64,000 bases of DNA from Reyranella sp. (GCF_004297405.1 NZ_SCVC01000030.1:248001-312000), one strand, 5' to 3'; shown: positions 45,983 to 54,614, counted from the stretch's first letter. Numbers and translations are program-made. The notes: a model not told the origin generated them from the letters alone.

Positions 45983-46816
45983 ATGGCCAAACGTCTCAGC
46001 GCGGAAGCAGTCGCCCAATACCGCCGCGACGGATTCTATTTTCCCCTACCAGTCCTGTCGGCCGACGAAGCCCGGGGCTACCGCCGCAAGCTCGAAACCT
46101 ACGAGCAGCAGATTGGCGGACCAATCGCGTCCAACATGCGCCACAAGACGCACCTCCTCTTCACCTGGGCCAACGAGCTGGCGCGCCATCCCGCCGTGCT
46201 CGACGCCGTCGAGGACGTGATCGGCCCCGACATCCTCTGCTGGAGCACGACCTTCTTCATCAAGGAGCCACAGACTCCCGCCTTCGTTTCCTGGCACCAG
46301 GACGCGACCTACTGGGGCCTGAGCACCGACGACGTCATCACCGCCTGGGTGGCCTTTGCCGACGCACCGGTCGAGAGCGGCGCCATGAAGTTCTGGCCGG
46401 GCAGCCACCTCAAGAACCAGCTCGAGCATCGCGACACGTTCGACAAGAACAACCTGCTGAGCCGCGGCCAGGAGATCGCGGTCGACGTGCCGGCGGGCGA
46501 AGGCGTCGACGTGGCGCTGAAGGCCGGCGACATGTCCTTGCACCACGTATTGCTAGTCCACGGCTCAGGCCCGAACACCACGCACGACAGGCGCATCGGC
46601 TTTGCCATGCGCTACATCCCGCCTCACGTGAAGCAGCTCAAGGTGCGCGACTCCGCCATGCTGGTGCGCGGCCGCGACACCCACGGCAACTTCGACCTGG
46701 AGCCCTCGCCCAAGGCCGATCTCGACGAGGCGGCGCTGGCCGTCCATCGCGACTCCGTCGAACGGTCCGTGAAGGCTCTCTACGCCGGCACCGACCGCAC
46801 GGAGTTCAGAGCTTAG
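45983..46816 (+). CDS. Phytanoyl-CoA dioxygenase (PhyH) family protein
   Basis: A 277-residue Fe(II)/2-oxoglutarate-dependent oxygenase. The first metal ligands are in FVSWHQDATYWGL (HxD), the distal histidine is in LLVHGSGPNTTHDRRIGFAM, whose arginine would bind 2-oxoglutarate, and FFIKEPQ and GAMKFWPGSH are family-like. It likely hydroxylates a small molecule. It follows the ABM gene by 40 bases on the same strand and may belong to the same catabolic set. Its 3' end overlaps the convergent aldolase gene by four bases. Confidence 0.9.
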   Translation: MAKRLSAEAVAQYRRDGFYFPLPVLSADEARGYRRKLETYEQQIGGPIASNMRHKTHLLFTWANELARHPAVLDAVEDVIGPDILCWSTTFFIKEPQTPAFVSWHQDATYWGLSTDDVITAWVAFADAPVESGAMKFWPGSHLKNQLEHRDTFDKNNLLSRGQEIAVDVPAGEGVDVALKAGDMSLHHVLLVHGSGPNTTHDRRIGFAMRYIPPHVKQLKVRDSAMLVRGRDTHGNFDLEPSPKADLDEAALAVHRDSVERSVKALYAGTDRTEFRA

Positions 46817-47616
46817 TTGCGCCAGCTCGTATCGGTCTTGTCGAGCTTGCGCAGGAGGGCGGCGAATTCGAGATCGCCGATGCCTACGGCCGACTCCATC
46901 TCGGAGAAGCGATCCATGTCGGCGCCCGACTTGGCCGCGAGATTGTCGCCCATGACGTTCAGCGCGCCGGCTGCAGCGGCATCGACCTGTATCTGACACG
47001 CCCGCTCCAACCGGTAGAGCCGCAGAAAGGCTTCCGGCACCGAGCGGCCGGTGGTCAGCAGGCCGTGGTTGCGCAGCATCATCGCCTGGTTGTTGCCGAG
47101 GTTCTTCAGCAGCCGCTCCCGCTCGTCGAGATCGAGGCTGGGGCCTTCGTAGTCGTGATAGGAGAGCTTGCCGTGGAAGGCCGTGGCCGTCATGGAGATC
47201 GGCAACAGGCCATCCTTTAACGCGCAGACCGCCATGCCGGCGCGCGTGTGAGTGTGCATCACGACCTTGTGGCGCTCGGCATGGGCCATGTGGACGGCCG
47301 AGTGGATCACGAAGCCCGCGTAGTTCACGGGATGCGGGCTCGGTTCGACGATCTTGCCGTCGAGGTCGATCTTCACCAGGTTCGAGGCCGTGACTTCATC
47401 GTAGTTGAGGCCGAAGGGATTGATCAGGAAGTGCGGCGCCTCGCCGGGCACCCTCGCGGTAAGATGGCCGTAGATCAGTTCCGTCCAGCCGAAATGATCC
47501 ACCAAGCGATACGCGGCCGCGAGCTGGCGGCGCAGCACCCATTCGCCGTCGCCCGGCGGCAGCGCGTTGATGTCGACACCGGTGAGCGGCAGTTCGGACG
47601 CGATCGGCATATCCAT
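46813..47616 (-). CDS. Class II aldolase/adducin family protein
   Basis: A 267-residue zinc-dependent aldolase-fold protein. Features are FGWTELIYGHLTARVPGEAP, the zinc histidines in KVVMHTHTRAGMAV, and a distal LRNHGLLTTGRSVPEAFLRL. The ATG at 47616 has GGAGAGCACGTC upstream. It would split or isomerise a phosphorylated or hydroxylated sugar or acid. It is convergent with the PhyH gene and divergent from the O-methyltransferase gene. Confidence 0.9.
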   Translation of the reverse strand: MDMPIASELPLTGVDINALPPGDGEWVLRRQLAAAYRLVDHFGWTELIYGHLTARVPGEAPHFLINPFGLNYDEVTASNLVKIDLDGKIVEPSPHPVNYAGFVIHSAVHMAHAERHKVVMHTHTRAGMAVCALKDGLLPISMTATAFHGKLSYHDYEGPSLDLDERERLLKNLGNNQAMMLRNHGLLTTGRSVPEAFLRLYRLERACQIQVDAAAAGALNVMGDNLAAKSGADMDRFSEMESAVGIGDLEFAALLRKLDKTDTSWRN

Positions 47617-47707
47617 GACGTGCTCTCCTTCAGACGGGCCCTCCGCGAGCAGCGACGAAGCTTAGGCCCGCGCGCTAGGATCGGGCAACCAAGGAGGAAG
47701 CATATCA

Positions 47708-48712
47708 ATGTCGGACAAACAGCGCCTGGACACGACCCGCCTGCAGAAGATCGCCCAGGCCTATTGGGAAAGCGCGGCCCTGATGGCGGCCGTCGAACTG
47801 GAAATCTTCACCGCGATCGCCCATGGCCATGACACGATCCCGACCGTCGCCAAGGCGATCGGCATCACCGAACGCAATGCCGAGCGCATCCTGACCGTGC
47901 TGGCCGCCATGACGCTGCTCTCGCGCGAGGGCGAGCGCTTCACCAACGCGCCCGACGTGCAGCGCTTCCTGGTCAAGGATGGCGAGCGCTATGCCGGGCC
48001 TTGGATCCTGTTCACCAAGCCACGCTGGACCGCGTTCGGCGAACTGTCCGACCGGCTGCGTCGCAAGGAGGAGAACAAGCTCGGCGCCTATGTCGACTTC
48101 TCGGTCGACGACGCACGGCGCTATCACGCCGCCACCTACTCGATCGGCATGGGCGCGGCGCGACTGTTCAGCCGCAGCGTCGATCTCACCGGTCGCAAGA
48201 AGCTGCTCGACCTCGGCGGCGGCTCCGGCGCCTACAGCATCGTGGCGACCAAGACCTATCCCGGCCTGAAGGCGATCGTGCTCGACCTGCCGCCGGTTAC
48301 AGTCGTGGCCGACGAATACATCTCCGCCAACGGCGCGGCCGACAGGGTCAGCACCCTGCCTGGCGATTTCACGAGCACCGAGTTCCCCGGTGGCGTCGAC
48401 GTCGTCGTCATGGCGAGCAACCTGCCGCAGTACGAGCCCGACCTGATCCGCCTCGTCGTCAAGAAGGCCTTTGCGGCCCTCGAGCCCGGTGGCGAGATGC
48501 ACTTGATCGGCGAAACCCTGCACGACGACCGCCGCGGCCCGCTCTCCGCCGCCCTGTGGGGCCTGAACGAAGCGGTTCAGGGCAGCACCGGCCTCGCCCA
48601 CACCGAAGCGGAGGTGAAGGGATATCTGCAGGGCGCAGGTTTTGCCGACGTCACGGTCCACCCGTTCGTGCCTGGCGTCCTGTCGCGGGTCACGGGGCGA
48701 AAGCCATCCTGA
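47708..48712 (+). CDS. O-methyltransferase, acetylserotonin O-methyltransferase-like
   Basis: A 334-residue SAM-dependent methyltransferase. The N-terminal winged-helix dimerisation domain (YWESAALMAAVELEIFTAIA) is followed by the SAM site KKLLDLGGGSGAYSIVATK, the acidic IVLDLPPVTVVADEYI, VVVMASNLPQYEPD and the C-terminal GETLHDDRRGP. This is the plant-like/polyketide OMT type. The acceptor is unknown. AGGAGG precedes the ATG. A tRNA gene follows 55 bases later. Confidence 0.88.
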   Translation: MSDKQRLDTTRLQKIAQAYWESAALMAAVELEIFTAIAHGHDTIPTVAKAIGITERNAERILTVLAAMTLLSREGERFTNAPDVQRFLVKDGERYAGPWILFTKPRWTAFGELSDRLRRKEENKLGAYVDFSVDDARRYHAATYSIGMGAARLFSRSVDLTGRKKLLDLGGGSGAYSIVATKTYPGLKAIVLDLPPVTVVADEYISANGAADRVSTLPGDFTSTEFPGGVDVVVMASNLPQYEPDLIRLVVKKAFAALEPGGEMHLIGETLHDDRRGPLSAALWGLNEAVQGSTGLAHTEAEVKGYLQGAGFADVTVHPFVPGVLSRVTGRKPS

Positions 48713-48767
48713 ACGGGAGGGGTTGCGCGCGGGCAGCCGTTCGACTATCTGTCCGCCTCCAGCCTCT

Positions 48768-48843
48768 GCTCCCTTCGTCTAGAGGCCTAGGACGTGGCCC
48801 TCTCAAGGCTAAAACACGGGTTCGAATCCCGTAGGGAGCGCCA
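48768..48843 (+). tRNA. tRNA-Glu (anticodon CTC)
   Basis: The 76-base cloverleaf is complete: acceptor GCTCCCT pairs with AGGGAGC, followed by G and an encoded CCA. The anticodon stem TGGCC/GGCTA closes the loop CTCTCAA with anticodon CTC, and the T arm reads CGGGTTCGAATCCCG. tRNA-Glu 3' ends are frequent integration sites; a recombinase remnant and less GC-biased DNA follow. I found no clear second copy of the 3' end to mark the other side of an insertion. The 160 bases after it hold no convincing gene. Confidence 0.97.
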
Positions 48844-49004
48844 AGGCTGGATACCCGTAAAATCTAGCTTTTATGCGCATCGGACCGATTGTGGTTCGCT
48901 GTGCGGCGCACCCTCTTCCTGGGTGCCTTTGTACATCCAAGATCTGCGCATGACCGACACAACGAGGCCGGTGACTTGCTTCGCAAGCGCCTGGCTGTCG
49001 CCCA

Positions 49005-49187
49005 CTAGGGCATTGTGCCGCCGGGTCTCTTTTCGCTGGGATTGATGCGACGCTCTTCATCCTCGGGCCCGACACGGCGCGGGCCGGCGTCTCCTTCCTT
49101 CCGCTCAGGGCCGGTGCCTCGCTCGATATCGGTACTCTGCTCACGTTCTTCTGGGGTTACCGCGGGTCTCGGGCGTGGTTCGGCCAT
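49005..49187 (-). CDS. Small disordered hypothetical protein
   Basis: A 60-residue, very hydrophilic product (MAEPRPRPAVTPEEREQSTD onward), rich in Glu, Arg, Pro and Gly and predicted disordered. ATG 49187 has GGAG seven bases upstream. No homology is recognised. Whether it is expressed is uncertain; the codon pattern is weakly coding-like. Confidence 0.4.
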   Translation of the reverse strand: MAEPRPRPAVTPEEREQSTDIERGTGPERKEGDAGPRRVGPEDEERRINPSEKRPGGTMP

Positions 49188-49294
49188 TTTTGTCTCCAGC
49201 TTTGATTGCAGGCTGGCCGTAGAACGGTTCATCTGAACCAGACGTTGCGCCGCTTCCCTTCACTTGGCCGGGAACAGTCCAATGGACGGAAAAT

Positions 49295-49537
49295 CTAATC
49301 TTCGTCCGGATCGCGGTCCGGTTCCTGAATGGCAATAGCATCGGCGAACCTCTTGGCCACGACGGGGCTGCCAGCCGCCTCGGCGGCGCGCAGACCCTCC
49401 CGGTTGGCATCGAGTCGGAGAAGGTCGTTGGGGGCGGCCGCCGCCAGCGCCTTTTCGATAAGGTCTATGGCCTCGCTGTACCTCTGCTGATCACGCAAGG
49501 CGGCCGCGACCTTGATGGCGTCAGCCAAGCTGCTCAT
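49295..49537 (-). CDS. Small TPR-like hypothetical protein
   Basis: An 80-residue helical protein. SLADAIKVAAALRDQQRYSE and AIDLIEKALAAAAPND look like one TPR hairpin with its partner, and the C-terminus is acidic (PDRDPDED). GGAG lies seven bases before ATG 49537, and its start overlaps the stop of the upstream gene (ATGA), so the two are co-transcribed. Function unknown. Confidence 0.6.
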   Translation of the reverse strand: MSSLADAIKVAAALRDQQRYSEAIDLIEKALAAAAPNDLLRLDANREGLRAAEAAGSPVVAKRFADAIAIQEPDRDPDED

Positions 49538-49809
49538 GACTTCACTCCGGCGACGTGATCTTGTCCCAACACTACGACAACCATGCACTCAAGCTCTTCG
49601 TGATCGACGACAACGATCTGCCTGTTACGTAGTTCCCACCAGCTGACGATTGGTACGGCGTAATCGCTGTGTGCGTGCCTGATGCCGACACTTCGCCATA
49701 CCTGCAAGGCTGCGGAGAGCCTGTTGCCCGCCTCGAATACTAGTCCTACGCTTTCGGTAGCTTCTTCGGGAGATGCCGTTGGCGCGTGAGCAGCGCAAAC
49801 TGGCGGCAA
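49534..49809 (-). CDS. Hypothetical protein paired with the small TPR-like protein
   Basis: About 91 residues from a TTG at 49809; the true start is uncertain because it overlaps the 5' end of the divergent cyclase gene by 37 bases. The body (YAVPIVSWWELRNRQIVVVD then HEELECMVVVVLGQ) alternates strands and hydrophobic residues. It is not recognised. The ATGA overlap with the next gene supports a real two-gene unit. Confidence 0.45.
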   Translation of the reverse strand: MPPVCAAHAPTASPEEATESVGLVFEAGNRLSAALQVWRSVGIRHAHSDYAVPIVSWWELRNRQIVVVDHEELECMVVVVLGQDHVAGVKS

Positions 49810-51584
49810 TCGTTGCTGCGGACGTAGTTGGCTACTCCCGCCTGATGGGGCGTGACGAGAGCGGGACGCTGGCGCGCCTGCGTACGAACCGCTCAGAACA
49901 TCTCGACCCCATTCTGGCGAAATACGGAGGCCGCTTAGTCAAGCTAACCGGCGACGGTGTCCTGGTCGAGTTCGCCAGCGCAGTTGATGCGTTGTCAGCC
50001 GCCATCGAGTTTCAGCAAATCATGGCGGAGGCCAAGCGCGGCCAGTCCACTGACATAGCCCTCGTGTTCCGCATAGGTTTGCATTTGGGCGATCTGATTG
50101 TCGAGGGCGATGATCTTTATGGTGATGGCGTCAACGTTGCAGCGAGGTTGGAAGGAGAAGCGCCATCCGGTGGTATCCTGATTTCGCGCAGCGTGCGCGA
50201 TGCCGTTAGCGGACGGGTGAAAGCGACATTCGAGGATTTGGGTGCCCTGTCGCTGAAAAACATCGAACGGCCGATCCGCGCCTTCAGGGTGCATTGGGAG
50301 GCACTGGATTGGCCGACGCAGGCCGCTCCCGAAGTGCCAGGTGCGCCGTCGGTGACGTTGCAGTCTTCACCAACGCCGCTGACGTTGCCTGACAAACCCT
50401 CCATCGCCGTGCTGCCTTTCCAGAACATGAGCGGCGATCCCGAGCAGGAGTACTTTGCCGACGGCATAGTCGAGGACATAATCACTGCGCTGTCTCGGAC
50501 CAAGCAATTGTTCGTCATAGCCCGCAACTCCTCGTTCACCTACAAGGGCCGAAGCGTCGACATAAAGCAGGTGGGCGACGAGCTGGGCGTGCGCTATGTC
50601 CTCGAAGGAAGCGTTCGTAAGGCGGGTAATCGCCTGCGAATTGCTGGACAGTTGATTGACGCAACAACAGGCTCTCACATATGGGCGGATCGCTTCGAAG
50701 GTTGCGTCGAGGACCTGTTTGATCTTCAGGATCAGGTGACGACGCGTGTGGTCGGTGCCATTGAACCGGAGCTCGAGCAAGCTGAAATCGACCGGGCACG
50801 CCGCAAACCCACTCGCGATCTCCAAGCGTACGACTATTACCTTCGCGGCATGGCGAGCCTATACGTTCAAGTAAGGGAAGCAACCAGCGAAGCCCTCGCG
50901 TTCTTTCACAATGCCGCCCACCTCGACACCACGTTCGCCCTACCTCTCGCTCAAGCGTCGCTCTGCTACGTGCAGCGCAAAGCGTACGGTTGGAGCGTGG
51001 ACCATGACCAGGAAATGGTCGAAGCTGAGAGATTGGCCCGATGTGCATTGGAGCTGAATAGGAAGGACCCACGAGTGCTTGCCAGTGCAGGGTACTCATT
51101 GGCGTACGTATGCGGGCGCTTGGACGAGGGAGCGGACCTGATTGATCAGGGAGTTGACCTCGATCCCAACTATGCCCTTGCTTGGACTTGGAGGGCGTAC
51201 ACAAAGATGTGGCTTGGCGCTAGGAAGTCCGTGATCGAAGATTACGAACGCGCGCTGCGCCTCAACCCTCTCGATCCCTTCGCGTTCCTTGCACAGGCAG
51301 GAATGGCCCAGGCTCATTATCTTGCTGGTCGATATGTTGATGCAGTGGCTTGGGCGGCAAAGTCGCTGCATCTGAGGCCGCATCACTTGCCTACACAGCG
51401 CATTTACATGGCATCACTCGGGATGTTGGGGCGCAATGTCGAAACTCGAAAGGCATTTGAGGTTTACCGCCAGTTGGACCCAACCGCGCGGATACTGACC
51501 ATCAGGGAGCGCACGCCCTTGCGCTTGGAAGAAGACATAGAACGACTTGTGGCAGGACTGCGTCTCGCCGGGCTTCCCGAATGA
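49773..51584 (+). CDS. Class III adenylate/guanylate cyclase with TolB-like and TPR regions
   Basis: A 603-residue protein. Residues 8-175 are a class III cyclase domain: KLAAIVAADVVGYSRLMGRD with the first metal aspartate, KLTGDGVLVEF with the second, and DDLYGDGVNVAARLE. Residues about 205-330 match the TolB-like N-domain (KPSIAVLPFQNMSGDPEQEY). The rest is TPR-like (NRKDPRVLASAGYSLAYV). This layout is common in alphaproteobacteria. It would make cAMP or cGMP in response to an unknown cue. ATG 49773 sits very close to GGGAG; TTG 49779 is an alternative. A remnant of a second cyclase follows directly. Confidence 0.9.
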   Translation: MPLAREQRKLAAIVAADVVGYSRLMGRDESGTLARLRTNRSEHLDPILAKYGGRLVKLTGDGVLVEFASAVDALSAAIEFQQIMAEAKRGQSTDIALVFRIGLHLGDLIVEGDDLYGDGVNVAARLEGEAPSGGILISRSVRDAVSGRVKATFEDLGALSLKNIERPIRAFRVHWEALDWPTQAAPEVPGAPSVTLQSSPTPLTLPDKPSIAVLPFQNMSGDPEQEYFADGIVEDIITALSRTKQLFVIARNSSFTYKGRSVDIKQVGDELGVRYVLEGSVRKAGNRLRIAGQLIDATTGSHIWADRFEGCVEDLFDLQDQVTTRVVGAIEPELEQAEIDRARRKPTRDLQAYDYYLRGMASLYVQVREATSEALAFFHNAAHLDTTFALPLAQASLCYVQRKAYGWSVDHDQEMVEAERLARCALELNRKDPRVLASAGYSLAYVCGRLDEGADLIDQGVDLDPNYALAWTWRAYTKMWLGARKSVIEDYERALRLNPLDPFAFLAQAGMAQAHYLAGRYVDAVAWAAKSLHLRPHHLPTQRIYMASLGMLGRNVETRKAFEVYRQLDPTARILTIRERTPLRLEEDIERLVAGLRLAGLPE

Positions 51585-51649
51585 CCGAGCAGCGTCGCCT
51601 TGCCGACACCTTATCGGCCGATGTCGCTGGCAACTCGCGGCTGAGGTAG
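51581..51649 (+). pseudogene. 22-codon N-terminal remnant of a second cyclase
   Basis: An ATG overlapping the cyclase stop (ATGA) opens MTEQRRLADTLSADVAGNSR and stops two codons later. This matches the EQRKLAAIVAADVVGYSRL start of class III cyclases, including the neighbour's own. The stop codon and the absence of the rest of the domain mark it as a broken or deleted tandem copy. Confidence 0.55.
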
Positions 51650-51787
51650 ATGTCGCTCTGACAAAGCGACAGGACTAGCGAAAGGTCAGAGAGAAAGCGG
51701 GCCTCGACAAACAATCCCAACGGGCTCAATGTTTTCTTTGCGATGGGTCATCTTTTGTGCGCCTCGATGCATAGCGAGGGGTGTTCA

Positions 51788-52210
51788 ATGACGACGCTTT
51801 TGCCCTGCTCAAACCACACACGCTTCTATCTCAGGCTCACGGCGACGCTTTTTGCCATAACGGTAGCCGTCACGCCAAAAGCCGAGGAGCTGGGCCATCT
51901 TCGATATCACGACAGCGACTATCGTCATTGGAAGCAACCAGGCACCAACATTTCATGCTGTTCGGACCATGATTGCGCACCTGTGCGAGCGGAACTGCGG
52001 CAAGGTCAGTGGTTCGCGCTTCGGCACGGCGACTTGTACGCTGAACTTGACGAGATGGGTCAGGGCGAATTGCTGCTGTGGCGAAGCGAATGGATCGCTG
52101 TGCCCGACGAAAGAATAATTCTGGTACCCAATCCTACCGTTGAGGGCGGACACCTTTGCTATTCGAGGGGCACGGTTCTTTGCTTTGTTCCCCCGAATAC
52201 TGGCGGCTGA
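51788..52210 (+). CDS. Hypothetical exported protein, Cys-rich
   Basis: A 140-residue protein with a hydrophobic N-terminal segment (LRLTATLFAITVAVTPKAEE), probably a signal peptide. The mature region has ISCCSDHDCAPVRAELRQGQ and ends HLCYSRGTVLCFVPP, so four or more cysteines could form disulfides. Similar short proteins occur in alphaproteobacteria next to mobile DNA; the function is unknown. The ATG at 51788 removes an in-frame extension to 51743 and keeps the signal at the start. Confidence 0.6.
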   Translation: MTTLLPCSNHTRFYLRLTATLFAITVAVTPKAEELGHLRYHDSDYRHWKQPGTNISCCSDHDCAPVRAELRQGQWFALRHGDLYAELDEMGQGELLLWRSEWIAVPDERIILVPNPTVEGGHLCYSRGTVLCFVPPNTGG

Positions 52211-52331
52211 ATTTTGTACCCTAACCCGTTGCGCTACGCGCCATGGCGTCAATAAGGATCTCGATCTGACATCAGGGTCCCGCTTGTCGTCATGCCATCA
52301 CCGCGACAGGAGCTGACATCATTCGAAACAG

Positions 52332-52540
52332 TTGCAGCGCCAGCACTTTCAAGGACATCTCCAAGGGCCCAACGAGTGGTTCGGTCGCTACTGCGAGGAC
52401 ATAGGCATGGACGAACGTTTCAGGGATTTCCACTCGTTGCGTCATGGCTGGAAGAGCGTTGCCCGTGGTGCGCGTATGGGTTCGACTTTGAATCAAGATT
52501 GCGATTTGGTCACAGCTCGAACGTATACGTTCGAGAAGTC
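52332..52540 (+). pseudogene. Tyrosine recombinase (phage integrase) remnant
   Basis: The frame encodes NEWFGRYCEDIGMDERFRDF followed by HSLRHGWKSVAR, matching the HxxR box region of tyrosine recombinases (usual form FHSFRHTFK). The N-terminal core-binding region and the catalytic tyrosine segment are missing, and the frame continues into unrelated sequence. It is a dead fragment, consistent with an old integration near tRNA-Glu 3.5 kb upstream. Confidence 0.65.
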
Positions 52541-52554
52541 CTCTGGTTTGCTTC

Positions 52555-53058
52555 ATGCGGGGCAAGGCGATTTCAGGGGAGGCGACCATTCAAACCGTCG
52601 AAGCAAACTCCATCCAGCGGCACTGGCAGATGCCCCTGCCCATCCCTGCCGGTGAGACTTTTAGGACCGCCCTAGTAGATCACACGCGTGGCATCATCAT
52701 CGTAGCGGTGATCGATCAGATCGATGACACACTGAAGCATCGGATTCGGTTCGATCACCTACTTCTGCCGAGCCCGGCTGAGTTCGCGGCTGGTGCCTGC
52801 GATCCCGATGAACTGCCTCTCGAACCAGGTGAATGGGTGATCCAGTGGACCAACGAGGGTTATGCGCTCATCGACGGTGGGGATAATCCAGCAGCCGACG
52901 TAAGGACGATCCAGACGATCATGGCGGACTGCTATTCATCCCAGGGACGGACACGTAGTCTATTGGAGCTGGGGCGATTACTAACTGAGGTTGTCGAGGC
53001 CGAACTCGACAGGATCAGGCGAACTGCCATTCGGCGTGGTCTGATGCAGCTCCATTAG
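52555..53058 (+). CDS. Hypothetical protein
   Basis: A 167-residue soluble protein, unrecognised. It has an alternating strand region (RTALVDHTRGIIIVAVIDQI) and a helical C-terminus (LLELGRLLTEVVEAELDRIR). The start is uncertain: ATG 52555 lies at the end of the recombinase remnant, and ATG 52630 is an alternative. A terminator-like hairpin follows 23 bases after the stop. Confidence 0.55.
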   Translation: MRGKAISGEATIQTVEANSIQRHWQMPLPIPAGETFRTALVDHTRGIIIVAVIDQIDDTLKHRIRFDHLLLPSPAEFAAGACDPDELPLEPGEWVIQWTNEGYALIDGGDNPAADVRTIQTIMADCYSSQGRTRSLLELGRLLTEVVEAELDRIRRTAIRRGLMQLH

Positions 53059-53080
53059 CCTGGCCGCGGTTCAAGCGAAA

Positions 53081-53118
53081 AGGCCCCGATATCTCAACCG
53101 TCGGAGCCTCTAGTTTTG
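53081..53118. terminator. Hairpin terminator between convergent units
   Basis: AGGCCCCGA (53081-53089) pairs with TCGGAGCCT (53101-53109) with one mismatch across an 11-base loop, with TAGTTTT after it on the plus strand and AAAA before it (TTTT on the minus strand). It could end transcripts from both sides. Confidence 0.6.
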
Positions 53119-53176
53119 AGTCGCACATACCAGGCGCGACGGCCCAATCGAAGCTCCTGGTGGTCGCCCCTGCCAA

Positions 53177-53932
53177 TCAAATGTCGATGTTCTGGATGTT
53201 CTCCGTCACGAACGGCGTGATCTTCTTGGCGAGGGCCTCTTTGGTGTCTTCGAGCACCTTGGCGCTGAGCACTGTCTCGCTGAGCGCGCTCTTCACCGTC
53301 GCGCCGGAGGTCGAGACCCTGACGAACAATACCTGCGTAATGGTGCTCGTCGCCTTGATGCCGAAGAATACCGTCTTGATCTGGGCGCCGCCGTCCGCGC
53401 CGGCATCGACGGCAGTCAGCCCGAACTTGGCGCCCTTGACGGCCTGGCTTTTGCGCTGGAACAGCGTCAGCCAGGGGCTGTCCTTGTTCATCTCCTCGAG
53501 ACCCTTGAGCGCGGCCAGGATGATCGCGCCGGCCGCAACCCCCGGGCCGAGCGCCGTAGTGAGCACGGGGATGATGGCCTTGTGCAACTCCGCGTTCTTG
53601 TCGGAGATTTCCTGCTCGCTCATCTCGACGCTGGTCACCGACCAGCCGATCTTGCCCATGACCTCGTTGTACTTCTCGAACCAGGTGAGTGGTTCGATGT
53701 TGCCGGGGCTCGCCTTGTCGGCCGCGAGCTGGCCGAGCAGCAGGCCGTAGCTGATCGTCGGCCGCAGCGACAGCGGCACCTCGCCGCCGAACGCCGCCAG
53801 CTGCGAGTTCACGACCAGCGCCTGCTTGCCGCTGGTGAACGACGCTGCCAACGGCGCCATCGTATCGTCGCGGCGGCCCGACGGCGGCGTGGGAAGGTCG
53901 ACCGCCTGGATGTAGCTGACTGATTTGCTCAT
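53177..53932 (-). CDS. Unrecognised protein with one hydrophobic segment, end of the CHAT operon
   Basis: A 251-residue protein of no known family. The N-terminal half is helix/strand mixed; a single strongly hydrophobic, glycine/alanine-rich segment (TALGPGVAAGAIILAALKGL) sits mid-protein. The C-terminal part is strand-rich (KTVFFGIKATSTITQVLFVR) and the end is helical. No signal peptide is seen. The layout could fit a membrane-inserting effector, but this is speculation. GGAG precedes the ATG. It lies 33 bases after the muramidase gene and closes the leftward operon. Confidence 0.75.
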   Translation of the reverse strand: MSKSVSYIQAVDLPTPPSGRRDDTMAPLAASFTSGKQALVVNSQLAAFGGEVPLSLRPTISYGLLLGQLAADKASPGNIEPLTWFEKYNEVMGKIGWSVTSVEMSEQEISDKNAELHKAIIPVLTTALGPGVAAGAIILAALKGLEEMNKDSPWLTLFQRKSQAVKGAKFGLTAVDAGADGGAQIKTVFFGIKATSTITQVLFVRVSTSGATVKSALSETVLSAKVLEDTKEALAKKITPFVTENIQNIDI

Positions 53933-53965
53933 GACGTGGCTCCTTGCTGCAGGATTACATGAGGG

Positions 53966-54586
53966 CTAACGCCATTTCTCCAGCGCCTGGCCTGGACCGA
54001 GATCCGGCACGCGTTCGATGAAGTTGGTGTCGCCGAAGTCGATGGTGCTGTCGCGCGAGCGTGTGAAACCCGGCAGCCTCGCCTCGGCCCTGAGGTCGTT
54101 CAGCCTGTTGAGCCAGCCCCTCAGAAACTTCGCCTGGCCCGGCCGTGCGGCGAACGTGTGATACAGACCCTCGCGGATGGCGCAGTACTTCACGACGGCG
54201 TCGGGCAGCGCACAGGCATCGCAGGCCGCCTGGGTCTTCGCCCCGAAACCACCATCGACATCGGTGCCGACCGCCTCCTGCAGGATCCTGACGGCCCGGC
54301 CCGGCCCCATATTGACGCTGGTGTCGAACGTCACGAGGTCGAGCGCACTGCGCAGAGTCTCGCAGCGTGCCGGTTTCCAGTAGCCCCGTGAGTAAATGTC
54401 TCCGAGTTCTGCATCCTCGATGACGGCGACGTCGCGGGTGCTGAGACCATTGTTTTGCCGCCAGGTGTCGTAGACGCGCTGCGTCACGCCTTTCATGGTG
54501 CGTCCGCCGTGATCGTCGGGATCGTCGGCAAGGCCGCCTTCCCAACGTAGGACAAAGGCTATCGCCTGAGGGTAATTCGCATCCAT
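53966..54586 (-). CDS. GH108-family N-acetylmuramidase (lysozyme-like)
   Basis: A 206-residue peptidoglycan hydrolase. The GH108 signature FVLRWEGGLADDPDDHGG, with the catalytic glutamate at residue 16, is followed by RTMKGVTQRVYDTWR. The C-terminal part (VNMGPGRAVRILQEAVGTDV then DGGFGAKTQ) is the PG_binding_3-like domain. No signal peptide is visible, as in phage endolysins and secretion-linked muramidases. It cuts the glycan backbone of the cell wall. It is 28 bases downstream of the CHAT gene, so it is probably an effector or delivery component of the same unit. Confidence 0.9.
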   Translation of the reverse strand: MDANYPQAIAFVLRWEGGLADDPDDHGGRTMKGVTQRVYDTWRQNNGLSTRDVAVIEDAELGDIYSRGYWKPARCETLRSALDLVTFDTSVNMGPGRAVRILQEAVGTDVDGGFGAKTQAACDACALPDAVVKYCAIREGLYHTFAARPGQAKFLRGWLNRLNDLRAEARLPGFTRSRDSTIDFGDTNFIERVPDLGPGQALEKWR

Positions 54587-54614
54587 CGCTCTCTCCCTCT
54601 CGTGGTTGACGCTT

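Noticed and set aside
49773-51584. Part of the conflict cluster through cyclic-nucleotide signalling
   Set aside because: The cyclase-TolB-TPR layout is common in alphaproteobacteria, and the gene is separated from the cluster by a recombinase remnant and a terminator-like hairpin.
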